This document shows positions 46,126 to 57,740 of a DNA stretch of 64,000 bases, piece by piece. The first letter of the stretch is position 1. Each line of letters starts with the position of its first letter. Origin of the DNA: Cytospora piceicola. Lineage: Eukaryota > Ascomycota > Sordariomycetes > Diaporthales > Cytosporaceae. The notes beneath the pieces are model-generated. The model worked only from the letters and a program-made list of their open reading frames with translations. It did not search any database and had not been told where the DNA came from. The stretch covers positions 248,001 through 312,000 of the forward strand of contig JALQBC010000016.1 of assembly GCA_023375675.1 (NCBI GenBank), given 5' to 3'. The translations under genes and the position numbers were made by a program.

Positions 46126-49100
46126 TCTGCCCACGCAATGGGTGTGGTGAAGACGGGGTGGGGTGTACACTGTACATATTTAGTTCTTGTTTGTCTAGTA
46201 GAAACCTTGCGGTGTTTTCGCCCTTATCAAGATTGCATTCCTGATTTGAGTTCGATGGTCTGTTGGGCACCTCCCGGTGTACCTCAGTACCTAACATGGC
46301 TGGCTGTACTGCAGGAGAAATGGCCGAAAAGGGCTGGGCAGTACCAAGCCATCGCGGCATTGCATCTATGATGCAGGTGGTTCCTCTGGCAGGATATGGT
46401 GTCGACAGAGCCGCAGCGGCGATGACGATGACAACGCCACAAGTGTTGACATTTTCGGGGCGCGAGCTGGACTTGTTTCGAATTTATTACTTTGCATGAT
46501 ACCAATAGTTCCAAGATCCTATCGCCATGGGTGAAGTGAATTAAACTCCACAAAGGCAGCCTGCCGGCGCGCCTTGGCCTGTCCGCGTGACGAAGGTCAA
46601 TATGCGACGAGAGATTGGCCGAATCCTTACTGGTAGTAGTACACAGACCCAGACACGTAGGGAGTAGCCGTTTTGCATTCGGGTTACACAGCGTGGGACA
46701 CGCCATCTCGGAGCCGGGAATATTGGCCAAGTGTGTACGCCCACCCAGCTTCAAAGTTGCTAGCCACAGCGTCATCTGGCCCGAATGAGGGCTTTGCTTG
46801 CTGTCCGGCAGGCCTCGACAGGCGAAAGACGACGCTGCCCGTTCCTGTTTCTTCAGCTCGACAATGATGGTTCCAGATCCTTCCGGGCTAGGGCGGTAAT
46901 TAGACGGCTTCAACAAGCCCGGCCGGCTTGTGTAACGCCAGCAGGCGTGCGGAACTGATGCGCACTAGTGAAGGTATCGTAGATCAGTGATTGTCGAGGG
47001 GGGGCTTTTACAGATGCAACCTCTCGTGGAGTGAATGACGACGTCCGGAAACCTTTCCCACCTGAGGGTATTCCCGCATATTAGATGCCTAGGATATACT
47101 GCGAGTGTGGATGTCTATATGTATGTCTTACTGCGTGTACATGATAAACACCTTGGCAGGCAGGGCAGACTGGCGCATCTTGGTGTGTGATAGGTGAAGT
47201 TATGCCTTTCCCCGTAGCATTACGCTCAGGCCTCCGTTTGTAGTGTAAGACATGTCCTTCGAGACTCAAATCGACCTCATGTTGGGCCTCGTTCGGTTCC
47301 GAGTGCCCTCCTAGAGCATGTCTCAGTGGGGGGGGGGGGATTTCAGCTGTCAGTCAATGGTCGGTGATGAGGCGTCTACTGTAGATGGTCAAGTCTCAAA
47401 GGCGGGGGGGAGGGTGGTTGGACAGGAGGAGCGACAGTGATCTACGATCGCACGTGTGCGGGTTACCCAGATTGGAATATGTCGAAGGGATGTCCACATC
47501 TTGCCACAGCTGAGTCTATCGGCATTTTCCCCCATTTCATGGAGGGCGGTTGGGAGATTGGGTTGGCTATTCATTATGGGGAGAAGACGAAGACTCGATC
47601 AAATCAAAGGACACATTGGCAAGAACCCTGCATTAATTCGTCTGATTTAGGTAAGTAGAGTACCAAGTGGTCGAGGGGTCAAGAAGTTGGAGTTGGAAAT
47701 ATGAGCCGTCAACCAGCAAGACGTCGTCACATCCGAAGGAGAAGGGTGACTGGGTGATGAAGTGGCAGAAGTGGCAGATGTTGCAGTGTGTCAAATGTGT
47801 GTCAATGTGCGTCAATGTGTGTACCCAGCGCCCAGTCAGCTACTTCTGCCAGTCAGCCAGTTCTGCCAGTATGCAACACATGGTGGGCGATAGTGTAGTG
47901 GGCGCAGTTCGCAGTCGGTGGAAAGTGAGGAGTAACAAGAGTGGCAGAGTGGATGAAGTGATCATCTCGCAGTCTTGATCGCTCCCGAGGTCTCGCTCCC
48001 AGCGACATCTGGTAGTGGCTGCTGGGAACTAGCGGACCCGTAGGGCCCACAAAGACCCGTGCAGATCCCCAGCTGGAAAGGGCACTGATCCAATCGGAGG
48101 CATAGATGCCCAAGTACGGATCCGTAGACGTCACAGAGCCCTTGACTGGTCTGGATGGGCCACTGATGGGGAACTTTTTCTTGGCCCTCAGGCCCTCTGG
48201 CCCTTTGGGCTTTCGTAGAAAACCTAGGGACCCAGGTAGCCCAGGGACCCAGGGACCCCCCCCCTCTTTCCTTCTTAGCCCCCAGCAACCCCCTGTAAAC
48301 ACCTTCCAGTGGCACCTCCCAAATAGCCTGCCGGCCAGCCGGTTATCTACTTACCCACCTGCCCTAGGTACTCAGGTACTGCCACCTGGGCATTTCTGCC
48401 AGTCTTGCCCAAGGTTTTTAGACAGGGAAGTACCCAAGTCGGAAGACTCCGCGGTGGCATGATGTTCTTCTCTGAAACTTCGACCTTCTTCCACTCTTTC
48501 CTGTCATTCTGGAATCTGGTCTTCGTCCGTCCCTCTTACGATCGATCGAACCACCTCCATTCCCCACGACCACACACAACCAATCCGCCCCTCATTGCCT
48601 TGTCGCATCACTGCGGATAAGCAGCACAATTCAAAAAAGTTTACGGTCGAGAATACGTCACCTTTCGATTAAACGGAACCGTTCGCATTACGCTCACGCT
48701 CAATCGCTCAACTGACTGACTGATTGACTGCCGGATCTCGCCCACCGTTCCGTACCCGTCCGTTGTTCGCCGAGAGGAGACCCAAACCACAGCACAGTCC
48801 AAACACAACCACACGCACAACGGTGATCCGTCGTTTCGGGTGCTTAGCCGAGCCAGTTCAGACTCTGCCTCTCATGAATCAGTAATTCTGATTCTGAGTG
48901 CACTCTTCCGTATCGAACACCTCTCCATCTAGGTGATTGTTGTTCTGCCTGCCTGTCTGTCTGCCTGTCGGGTCTCTAGTTTCGAGCCCGAGGTTAGGAA
49001 CCGACTCGAAATTCGACTCGGGTTCTCAAAAGACGGCAAGAAGGGAAGAGGAAGTCAGCCGACAACTCGTGACCGTGAAGGCAAAGAAAAGAAAAGAAAA

Positions 49101-49568
49101 AAAGAAAGAAGAAGAAAGAAAGAAAGAAAAAAAAAAACGACTGCACAGCACACCAATTGTTGCTTTATGCCGTCTGTCTGTCTGTCTGTCTGTGCTCGAG
49201 ACTAATAGGTTGTGTTTGATTGCTTGCATTTGAATTCACCAATTGCAATTGCGGGCAGGAAAGAACTAAAACGTCACCGTGTTTTCTCCTCTTGCATCTT
49301 CACCCTCTCAACAATTCACATTTCTGGCCTACGGGCGACCTCGGTTGGGAACCGACCACAACTGAGACGGTGCTACGGTGCTACGGTAGGAACGCGGCAA
49401 AGCATTTTGCCCTGGGACCCCCCCCTCGTCTTGCACCGGCCCATCTCCATATCTCTCGCCTGGGTCTGTCACGCGTTCATGTCGAACCACTCCTGCAGCG
49501 TCGGAACGGTCTAAGCATTTCTCCCGCATCGCGTGTCCAGGGCTGACGGCCCTCCGTTTCGACCCAAA
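46126..49568. other. 3.4-kb region upstream of the SREBP gene
   Basis: No supported gene. It includes a G-run (about 47327-47339), GGGACCCA repeats (about 48224-48256), a purine tract of GAAA type (49083-49139), and (GTCT)n at 49169-49191. The last kilobase is CT- and CA-rich and likely a long 5' leader. Short upstream ATGs occur in it. Confidence 0.5.
49083..49139 (+). repeat. Purine (GAAA) tract
   Basis: An almost pure A/G stretch, followed 30 bp later by five GTCT units, inside the presumed leader of the SREBP gene. Confidence 0.85.
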
Positions 49569-52500
49569 ATGGCAGACCAACAACAGCGTGATTCCCAGCA
49601 ATCCTGGAACGCTGGTCTCGACAACTTCGATTATCGGTCAAATAATACCCACTCATCCTCTGTATCTGCATCAGCTTCCGCATCAGCATCGCCCTCTGAG
49701 TACCAGTACACCAACGGCACTACCGCACCGGCCCCGAACAGCGATACCATCACTTCAGGCCCCGAGTCTGGCTTCGCCGACTATCCTACGAACGCTGCAT
49801 GGGCCGAACCAAGCCAATTCACCCCTCCGTTGGCTCCGAATGAAGGCAATCCCTTCGACGCATTGAACCTTTTCCCCGACAACTGGAACGTCCCGACAGC
49901 CTCCTTCCCCAACCAATCACTCCAATACCGACCGCGAACAGACGGCCTCCCCGCGTCGCACGAGACCCATAACCTCCAGAACTCAACCAGTCAACTGTTC
50001 GCCGCCTTCATGAACGGTGCTGGTGGCAACCCTTCTGGCGACTCGTCCCGTTCCGGCCCCAACCCCAACGCTATGCCGACATTGACGCCGGCCCAGCAAC
50101 AGCAGCTCAGAAACATCGCCATGCCACCCAGTCTCCAGTACCAGTCCCCAAAGAGTGAGCTCAGTCAACCGAGCCCCTCATCGAGCAATGGCGATGGCCT
50201 CAAGGCAGGATCCCCCGATCCGTCTAAGCTGGGTAGCCGCAAGCGGAAGTCTTCAGCCGACGATGACGACCTGGACGACGACGACGACGATGATTCTCAA
50301 CACCCGGTCAAGAAGACCGCTCACAACATGATCGAGAAGCGGTACCGGACGAACCTGAATGATAAGATCGCGGCACTGCGGGATAGTGTTCCTAGTTTGC
50401 GAGTCCTGTCCAAGAGCGCCAGGGGCGAAGATACAACTGAGGACAGGGAGGAGCTCCATGGTCTGACGCCAGCCCATAAGCTCAATAAGGCGACGGTACG
50501 TTTGGCAAGGGCGGCTACGTTATCGTCGCAATGACTGACATATTGTCATAGGTATTGAGCAAAGCGACAGAGTACATTCGACATCTCGAGAAGAGGAACA
50601 ACCGCCTCACTGACGAGAACGGTGTCATGCAGCAGAGGATTTCAGCCTTCGAGAAGCTGTTCATGGCGAGTGCCATGAATGGCACCATGAGCCCGATTCA
50701 GAATGCGAACACGCCACTACAGTTCGGACAAGATACGTCGCAGTTCATGAGCACGCCAGTGGGCACCCCTCGAGGGATGGATCCACAAGGAATGATTCCA
50801 GTACCGGAGGACATGAAGCGCATCATCAGTGCGCAACTAGCTTCTGGACGACCATATCCCGTACCACAACAACAGTTCCAGCAGAACCCCGCCATTATGC
50901 GACAGCAACAGATTCAGCAGCAGCAACAGATGCAGGCCAACCGCTGGCAGAATGCAAGCCCATATTTCGGCAAGTTCATGGTTGGTTCTCTCGCTGGCCT
51001 GATGGTCCTCGAAGCAGTTCGCGAGAACGAGCAGAGCACCGACTCGCCCGAGGGTCGCGGTCTTTTCTCAATTCCTCTACAGCTCCTCGGCCCCTTGGTC
51101 TCGCGATCACATGTCAGCATCGCAGGATACCAGTTCTCCCCTTTCCAAATCATCTCTACTCTCAAATCCCTGCTACTTCTGGGCGCGCTCCTCTATGTCT
51201 TCGTACCATCATTATTCGTACCTAGGCCACCAAAGACGGAGAAGACCGCACAAGCCAGCAGCACAAACCTCCAGAAAGTGCCCTCGTTGGCTTCTCCGAT
51301 TCACGTCAGGAGACAGGCCTGGCTCACTGCGATTCAAACCGTCTGGGTGCCTCGGCACAACTTCTTCCTCGAGGCAGCTGCACTGATGCTGAAGACGATG
51401 AAACTCAGCCTGCGAAACACCATTGGTATCCATGGTTACCAGATGCTCACAGGGCTTACCGAGGAGCAAGAGACGGCAAGGGTCAAGGCATGGACAATCG
51501 CGTTGGATGCGCAGCTGGCCGGAGGTGACGTTGAAATTAACAAGAGCCGCCTGACATTGACGCTACTTGCGTCTCAGACCCTACCAGATACGCCTTTGCG
51601 ATTGATGCTCAACGCTCTCCACATACGCGTCCTGCTTTGGCAACTCGGCAAGCAGGGTCTCCACAACATCTTGGCCGCTAAGCTGGCTAGATCGATGTGG
51701 AATCAGGCGAGACAGCTGCACCGGTTGAACAACTCACTCCGCCGAAGCGGACCCGCATGCGCTGATGAGGAGCTGCCAGAGCATCTCGCTCTTCTGCTCG
51801 AGCAAGATTGCGACGATGTTCTAAACGCAGATATTGTACAACGAGCGAACAACTTGGCCTGGAACCGCCCTACGACACACGATGTCGACGTTGATATTGA
51901 TGGAATGAACGCGGTAGTGGAGGATCCAGCCGTCCGGTCGCCCATGGACGCTGTCGCGGCTTGGTGGTCAAGTCTGATGGTACAGCGGGTCCTGTCTGCC
52001 AGCCTGGACGAATCAGAGGACAAGGGCGAACAGGCCAGTGCTATGAGCGATAGCCTGAACCTGGCAGTGAAGGTCGCACCTGTTGGCTCAAACGCTGGTG
52101 TGCGTGCCCTTGTTGCCAAGGCCGTCCTCATCGAAGAGAAGCGGGGCTCGAACATCGCCATTGCCTTGAAAGCCATGGGCCCGAGCATCAACCCCGACAA
52201 GCATCCTCAAATTAGCCGAGGAGTACCGCCGCTTCTTGACTCGCCTATATCATTTATCGTGCCCGACCCAGACGTGCAAATGGCACTCCGCTGTGGCATG
52301 GCCATCGCACACCTCCAGCGTTACGAAACCCCACCAAGCAGCGCTCTCTCGATCATCGACGGCATCCTGCCTGGCTCATCCGAGGGCCTATCGCTTTTGG
52401 GATGCACCGCTGCCTTCCATCTCATGAGGCGTCTCCATCAACACGCCGTTGCGGCTGAGGCCTGCGCCACATCTCTGGAGAGGCTGGCAGGTACCCTGAG

Positions 52501-52672
52501 GATATGGATCGGCAGCGCAGAGGGTGACAGGCCGGGGCTGGAACGTGATGTCCGCCAGAAGATGGTAGAGCGCTGTCTGGCTATTACCAAGAGCACCGTC
52601 GGCATGGTCGAAGACCAGGGATATGTAACGATGAGTGATTGTGACAGCGAGGACAACCGTGTTGTCGCATGA
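49569..52672 (+). CDS. srbA: SREBP-type bHLH membrane-bound transcription factor
   Basis: Exons 49569-50495 and 50552-52672; 56-bp intron (ACG|GTACGT..CATAG); 1015 residues. The Ser/Gln/Pro-rich N-terminal activation region is followed by an acidic run and a bHLH-zipper beginning [13 protein letters not shown] at about 248. The Tyr in EKRYR is the SREBP signature that allows binding to sterol regulatory elements. The loop is long, and the intron splits it before [15 protein letters not shown]. Two membrane helices follow (about 448-465 and 509-531), then a DUF2014-type C-terminal domain. By family knowledge the protein sits in the ER membrane, is cleaved when sterol or oxygen is low, and activates ergosterol and hypoxia genes (Aspergillus SrbA, fission-yeast Sre1). 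Gln runs occur after the zipper. Confidence 0.95.
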
Positions 52673-53962
52673 GACGTGTTTTTGCTCATCCAATACGACA
52701 CAATCCAACTCCATTTTCTTATTTTCTACTTTTCGTCTCAAGGCGCGTATTGCTGTATATATGCATGCCTACTGTAATTTCTTACGTTGTACATAATTGC
52801 ATCTCGAGTACCCCTTAGCATGCATCCACTGCAGTGGCTTGCTCTATGGCTTTTTTTTTATCCGTTGAGGGAGATCGCTCGGGCGAGGTCGAAGTCGGCC
52901 CCTTCAGGTGTCTGGTGTATGAAGGGTTCGGAGGAGAAAGGGGGCGGAAGGATCATCTGAACTTCAGCAACGAGGTGTGATATGGTGTTCTGAGAGGGAG
53001 GTCATATTGGGGGGGGGGGAGGTGGGTCATATCATGAGGGCCAAAAAGGAGTGCTTTTGGTGTTTTTAATGTCACAGTATCCAGAGGGGGGGGAGGGGGA
53101 TCGAATTAGGAGTTATATAATGTCTTCATGCTATTTTTTTTCTAGTTGCTTTGCCGGATCGCTTCCAGAGTCCTGTGGCTTGTGGCCTGTGCTGTGTTGT
53201 GCTTTGCTCGGGGAAGGGGTATTGATTGTCGTTAACGGGTAGCATCGCGGCGAGTAGTCTGGCTTTCGGACCAGGTAAGTTCTCGTGGGGACACAAATGT
53301 CTACTTAGATATGTGACGCAGTGGATATTCCGGGTTTCGGCTCGTGGGACTGTGGAAAGGAGTACCGCCGGCCTGGGATGCCGTGGCTACAACCCTTACA
53401 GACAAGTTGCCGTGCCTCCTGAGCGGTGCTTCAACGGTCTAGATCGCGAACTTTGTAGGAAAGAGAAGAGCTTCTGGCCTATATTCTATTGAGATGCCTG
53501 TGGGCGAGCGACACGTTGGAGCGATGTTCCTTCAGAAGCTACTTCATCTAGGTGAGACGGCGAGTGGCATCTTGGAAGAGACAATAAGGCACGTAGTGCG
53601 TTGTGCTGATTCTTCCCCTGGCTTGTGGATAAGTCGCTCATGAGAGCCCGTATAGTTGGGAGTATCCTCATCTCCTGGAACCATGTCATATGTGGTGCAC
53701 CCTTTACATGGTGGTGTCGATGGACGAAGGACGAGTTTGCCAATGGGAGATGGACTGGTGAGAGCCTTCTGGTTTCCGCCTGGTGCTGTGTCCATCAGCC
53801 CAGACGAAAGCCAAAAGCCTAATCCGTCTAATGTACGCACACTCCCCGGAAGAGTATATTTTGGGTTTATGAATAGTCGACTCGGTTTCAAAATCACTCT
53901 TTAGACTATAGCTCGCAGCTCTACCGTCAGCCCGGCTTTGCCCACCCACATCACCTCGCCCT
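52673..53962. other. Convergent intergenic region
   Basis: Lies between the SREBP gene and the GH3 gene. Several G-runs occur (53010-53025, 53084-53098). No gene supported. Confidence 0.5.
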
Positions 53963-56379
53963 TTAAACCACCGTTAACGTAGCATTTACAGGCAAATCTC
54001 CACTCGAGCTGCCGACAAACACAGTGAAGTTCCCAGGCTCGACGACGTAGTTCATCCTCAGATCCCACAGCCCCAAGTCCGCGACGTCGATGTCCACACT
54101 GACCGTCTCGGTCTCGCCGGCGGCGATGGGAACCTTGGCGAAGCCCCTGAGCTGCTTGTTGGGAACCACGACTGAGGAAACCTCGTCTTTGATGTAGACC
54201 TGGACGACCTCGGTTCCGTCCACGGTGGAGTTGTTGGTCACGTCTACCGAGACGGTGATGGTGTCTGTGGCTGAGGCTGTGGTCTGGGAGAGGGTTACAG
54301 GGGAGTAGCTAAATGTCGAGTAGGAGAGACCATATCCAAACTGCATATTCTTGTGAGTATATGCCCGCATGTCGACGTGGGCATGCCCATGACCCCGGAG
54401 AAGAGGAGGGGGCGGGGGCGACTTACTTCATAAAGCGGCAGCGGCGTCTGCAGCACATAGCTCGACCCATACACCAACGTCCCGTTGGGATAAACATGCC
54501 CAGGATTTGGCCACGCCCTCGCCGAGTTCAGATAATCATAATAGATCGGCGTCGCGCCCACATCGTAGGGGAAGCTCACGCTCAACCGCCCGCTCGGGTT
54601 GTAATCCCCAAACAAGACATCAGCAAGCGCGTACCCGCCCTGCTCGGACGGGTAAAACTGCTGCACCAGCGCCGACGCGTCCGTGCTGATCCACGGCTCC
54701 GTGACGGGCTTCCCGGAGCTGAAGACCACCACGGTCGGCCTCCCCGTCGCCATGACGGCCCGGACCAGCCCGGGCATCGCGCCCACGAGCCCGAGGTTCG
54801 CCACGTCGATGTGCTCCCCCGTCGTGGCGTTGAGCCCCGCCCACAGCTCCCCCTGGTCGCGCGACCACGTCCCCACCACCACGACGGCGACGTCCGCCGC
54901 CTGCGCCGCGGCCACGGCGTCGGGGAAGCCGGACTCGTCCGTGGACCAGCGCTCGCAGCCCTGCGCGTACGTCACCGTGCCCTGGCTCGTGGCCTTGATG
55001 CCGTCGAGGGGCGTGACGCCGCGGTAGTCCGACTTGTAGGGGACGTAGTCGCCGTAGTTCATGAGGCCCGCGGCCATGGGCCCGATGACGGCCACGCTGG
55101 CCGACTTGCTCAGGGGGAGCACGCCGTCGTGGTTCTCCAGAAGGACGATGGACTCGGTGTCGAGCTGGCGCGCGAGCTGCCGTGTGGCGTTGGTGTTGAT
55201 GTGCCGGCCGAACTCGTCCTCCGGGACGCCGGGGAAGGGGTTCTCGAAGAGGCCGAGCCTGAACTTGGCGCGGAGGAGGCGCGACACGGCGAGGTCGACG
55301 AGGGCCTCGTCGAGCTTGCCGGCGGAGACCATGGCGGGGATCTCCTCGAAGTTGTACGACCCGCCGCCCATCTCCAGATCGTTCCCGGACGGCAGCACGA
55401 GGCTCACGACGGCCTCGGAGTCGATGGGGTCGGCCCGGCACAGCCCGAAGGAGGTGCAGACGCGGTCGGTGGCGCCGGAGTCCGACATGACGAAGTAGTC
55501 GTACCCCCACGACTCCCGGAGGATCTCGGTGAGGAGGTGGTAGTCCGCCACTGCCGGGACGCCATCGTAGCAGTGATAGGCGGACATGATGCTCACTGCG
55601 CCGCCGTCGATGATGGCGCGTTTGTAAGGGGGCAGGTATGTCGTTCGGAGTTCTCGCTCGCCACCGTGGACGGGGGCGGTGTTGATGCCTTGTTCTGGCG
55701 AGGCGTAGGCGGCGAAGTGCTTGACCATGGCTGCGACGTTGCCGGACTGTAGCCCTTTGACGTAGGAATATGCCATCTCCCCGGCGAGGTACGAGTCTTC
55801 ACCGTATGTCTCCTCGACGCGGCCGTACCGGAGCTCACGAGCCAGGTCTCCCAGAGGCCCGAAGATGTTGTTGACCCCCAAAGCCAGGGCTTCCTGCGCG
55901 ATGGCCACCCCCATCTTTTCGACAAGGCCCGGGTTCCACGAACACGCCTGAGCGATGGGCGAGTTGAAGATGGTGGCGTTGGGCGCCAGGAAGCCATGTA
56001 TGCCCTCGGACTGGACCCATGCCGGGATTCCTAAGGTTGTGTTCTGGGCCAGGTATTCCTGGCCGATCTTGATGCCATTGCTCAGAGTTTTCCAGTTGGT
56101 GTAGTACCCGACGTAGACTGAGCCAGCCCGGGTTTCCATGTTCCACTCCAAGCCACTCGCATTGAAGGTCCCGTCTGTGACGTTGATCCAGTTTGATATG
56201 TCTCCCTGAACCAGTTGGGCCGTCTTGTCTTGTATCGTCATGCGGCCCAGGAGGTCGGCCACTCGGTCGTCGATGGTGGCATTGGGGTTCTTGTAGGTTG
56301 GCACAGAGCCATTGTATCCAGCCGCACTGGCGACATGGGCTAGGGCCAGCGAGGCCAATAAGGGAGATAATATCCTCAT
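53963..56379 (-). CDS. Secreted glycoside hydrolase family 3 (beta-glucosidase/xylosidase)
   Basis: Exons 56379-54427 and 54340-53963; 86-bp intron; 776 residues. A signal peptide (MRILSPLLASLALAHVASAA) opens the protein. The GH3 N-domain shows MTIQDKTAQLVQGD, WVQSEGIHGF, GPLGDLARELRYGRVEETYG and VKHFAAYASPEQG. The nucleophile is the Asp of VMSDSGATDR (about 300). The second domain has SIVLLENHDGVLPL, and the C-terminal fibronectin-III-like domain includes LYEFGYGLSYSTF and ends at the stop. The last motif is restored by splicing to the ATGCAG acceptor; an upstream CACAAG acceptor would insert three residues. It releases terminal beta-linked sugars outside the cell; whether glucose or xylose is preferred cannot be told. 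Start at 56379 is the ATG just before the signal peptide. Confidence 0.92.
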
Positions 56380-57740
56380 CTTTGGCTTTGGTTTTCGCCT
56401 AAAGGGGCAGACACCTGTTCCGGCGTTCGCAGACAAACAGACTGACTGACTGATAGACAGACAGACACTCGTACCGCCTAGTCAACCACTAAAGGAGGGC
56501 TTCGTCCTTGATATATGGCCAAATGACCAACATCCCTTGGCACCGGCATGACGGCGACTCGAGAGGATGTCATAATGCTGCTGGCACCAGGGTCTGCATA
56601 TCTCCATGAGCTCACCTTCCCGGCAGGACCTGAGCTAGTCACTCCTTGTGTCTGAGGCCGTGGTGTCGGTCATGTGCCTCGTCGAGCATCATGTATAATC
56701 TTACTTGCGGGAACACGAAGTATTGGGGAAACCATGTCTTCGCATGGTCTAGACGGGGACAAGACCAATAGGTATCAGCGGCACAAGCCACTACCGGTAA
56801 TCCGGGGAAGCTGAGCAAGAGGCAGCTAAGCAGAAGGTATCTGACCTAGGTCGAGTTTTGGTTGAGGTAGCTTCCGTAGGCCAAGCATGGAAACAACGGC
56901 CTAACATGACCGGATGAGGTACTCAACTTCGGATGGCAACATACAGTTAGTTGGCTAGTTGGCTTGTCTTCCCCCGGCGACCACTACTACATCTCAGAGG
57001 AGCCGTTCAAATAATGGCGAGGTCGAAGAAGCGGTTGAAAGAGGAGCCCCTGTAGATTCTGGAGGAGGGGATGTGATCGGCATAGCCCGATATTCCCTCT
57101 CGTTTGCAGCGAGATATTGGGGAATTGCGTATGTCGAAATCCGACTCGTGGAAAAAGGAGGCTCGCGATGAGGGGATCGTGACGCTACTGCTGTGACTGT
57201 TGGAGAAGCAAATATGATAGTGGACGACAACGGTAGAATACTGCTCCGGGTACCGAACTACCTTCCTAAGTACTAAGTACTAAGTACTAGGTAGGTAATC
57301 AGAACTGCTTTGGGCATTGGACCCCCTGAAAGAAATGTACTTACAGCACCCCAACGCAATGTCATCACCCGCAACACAATCAATGCTGGGCAAAGGTATT
57401 GGTTCACTTGCAGTCGGTGTATATCTCCATCTCCAACCGAACATCTCTCCCATCGTCAAGCCGTATCGAGCTGTTATTGACCGAGAATGGCCTGTGTCGG
57501 GCCGCCTCGCCGTCTCCAAATCACATGGGCATCGACGTTTGCAATTCGATCACGTAACGTAGACGTTGCAGTCTCTCACTTCCCCCCTTCTCTCATCTTT
57601 GAAAGGATCCTCGAAGTCGAGGACTGGGTCACCTATTTACTCAAGCTTTTCTCAATCCATCTCATCACTACACCATCTCACCTGTCTCTGTCGTCTAATA
57701 ACCCCTTATATCCCGGTTAGACTCCTGACTGGTTCCAATC
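56380..57740. promoter_or_regulatory. Divergent promoter region of the GH3/GH31 pair
   Basis: 1.36 kb between two head-to-head glycoside hydrolase genes. Two matches to the CreA consensus SYGGRG are seen: CCGGGG at 56802-56807 and its complement at 56974-56979. This is weak evidence for carbon-catabolite control. An AGTACTAAGTACTAAGTACT repeat lies at about 57269-57289. No gene supported inside. Confidence 0.4.

Noticed and set aside
54313..55752. 479-codon plus-strand frame opposite the GH3 gene
   Set aside because: Arg/Gly/Ala/Val-rich antisense shadow of GC-rich coding sequence; the minus strand has clear GH3 motifs.
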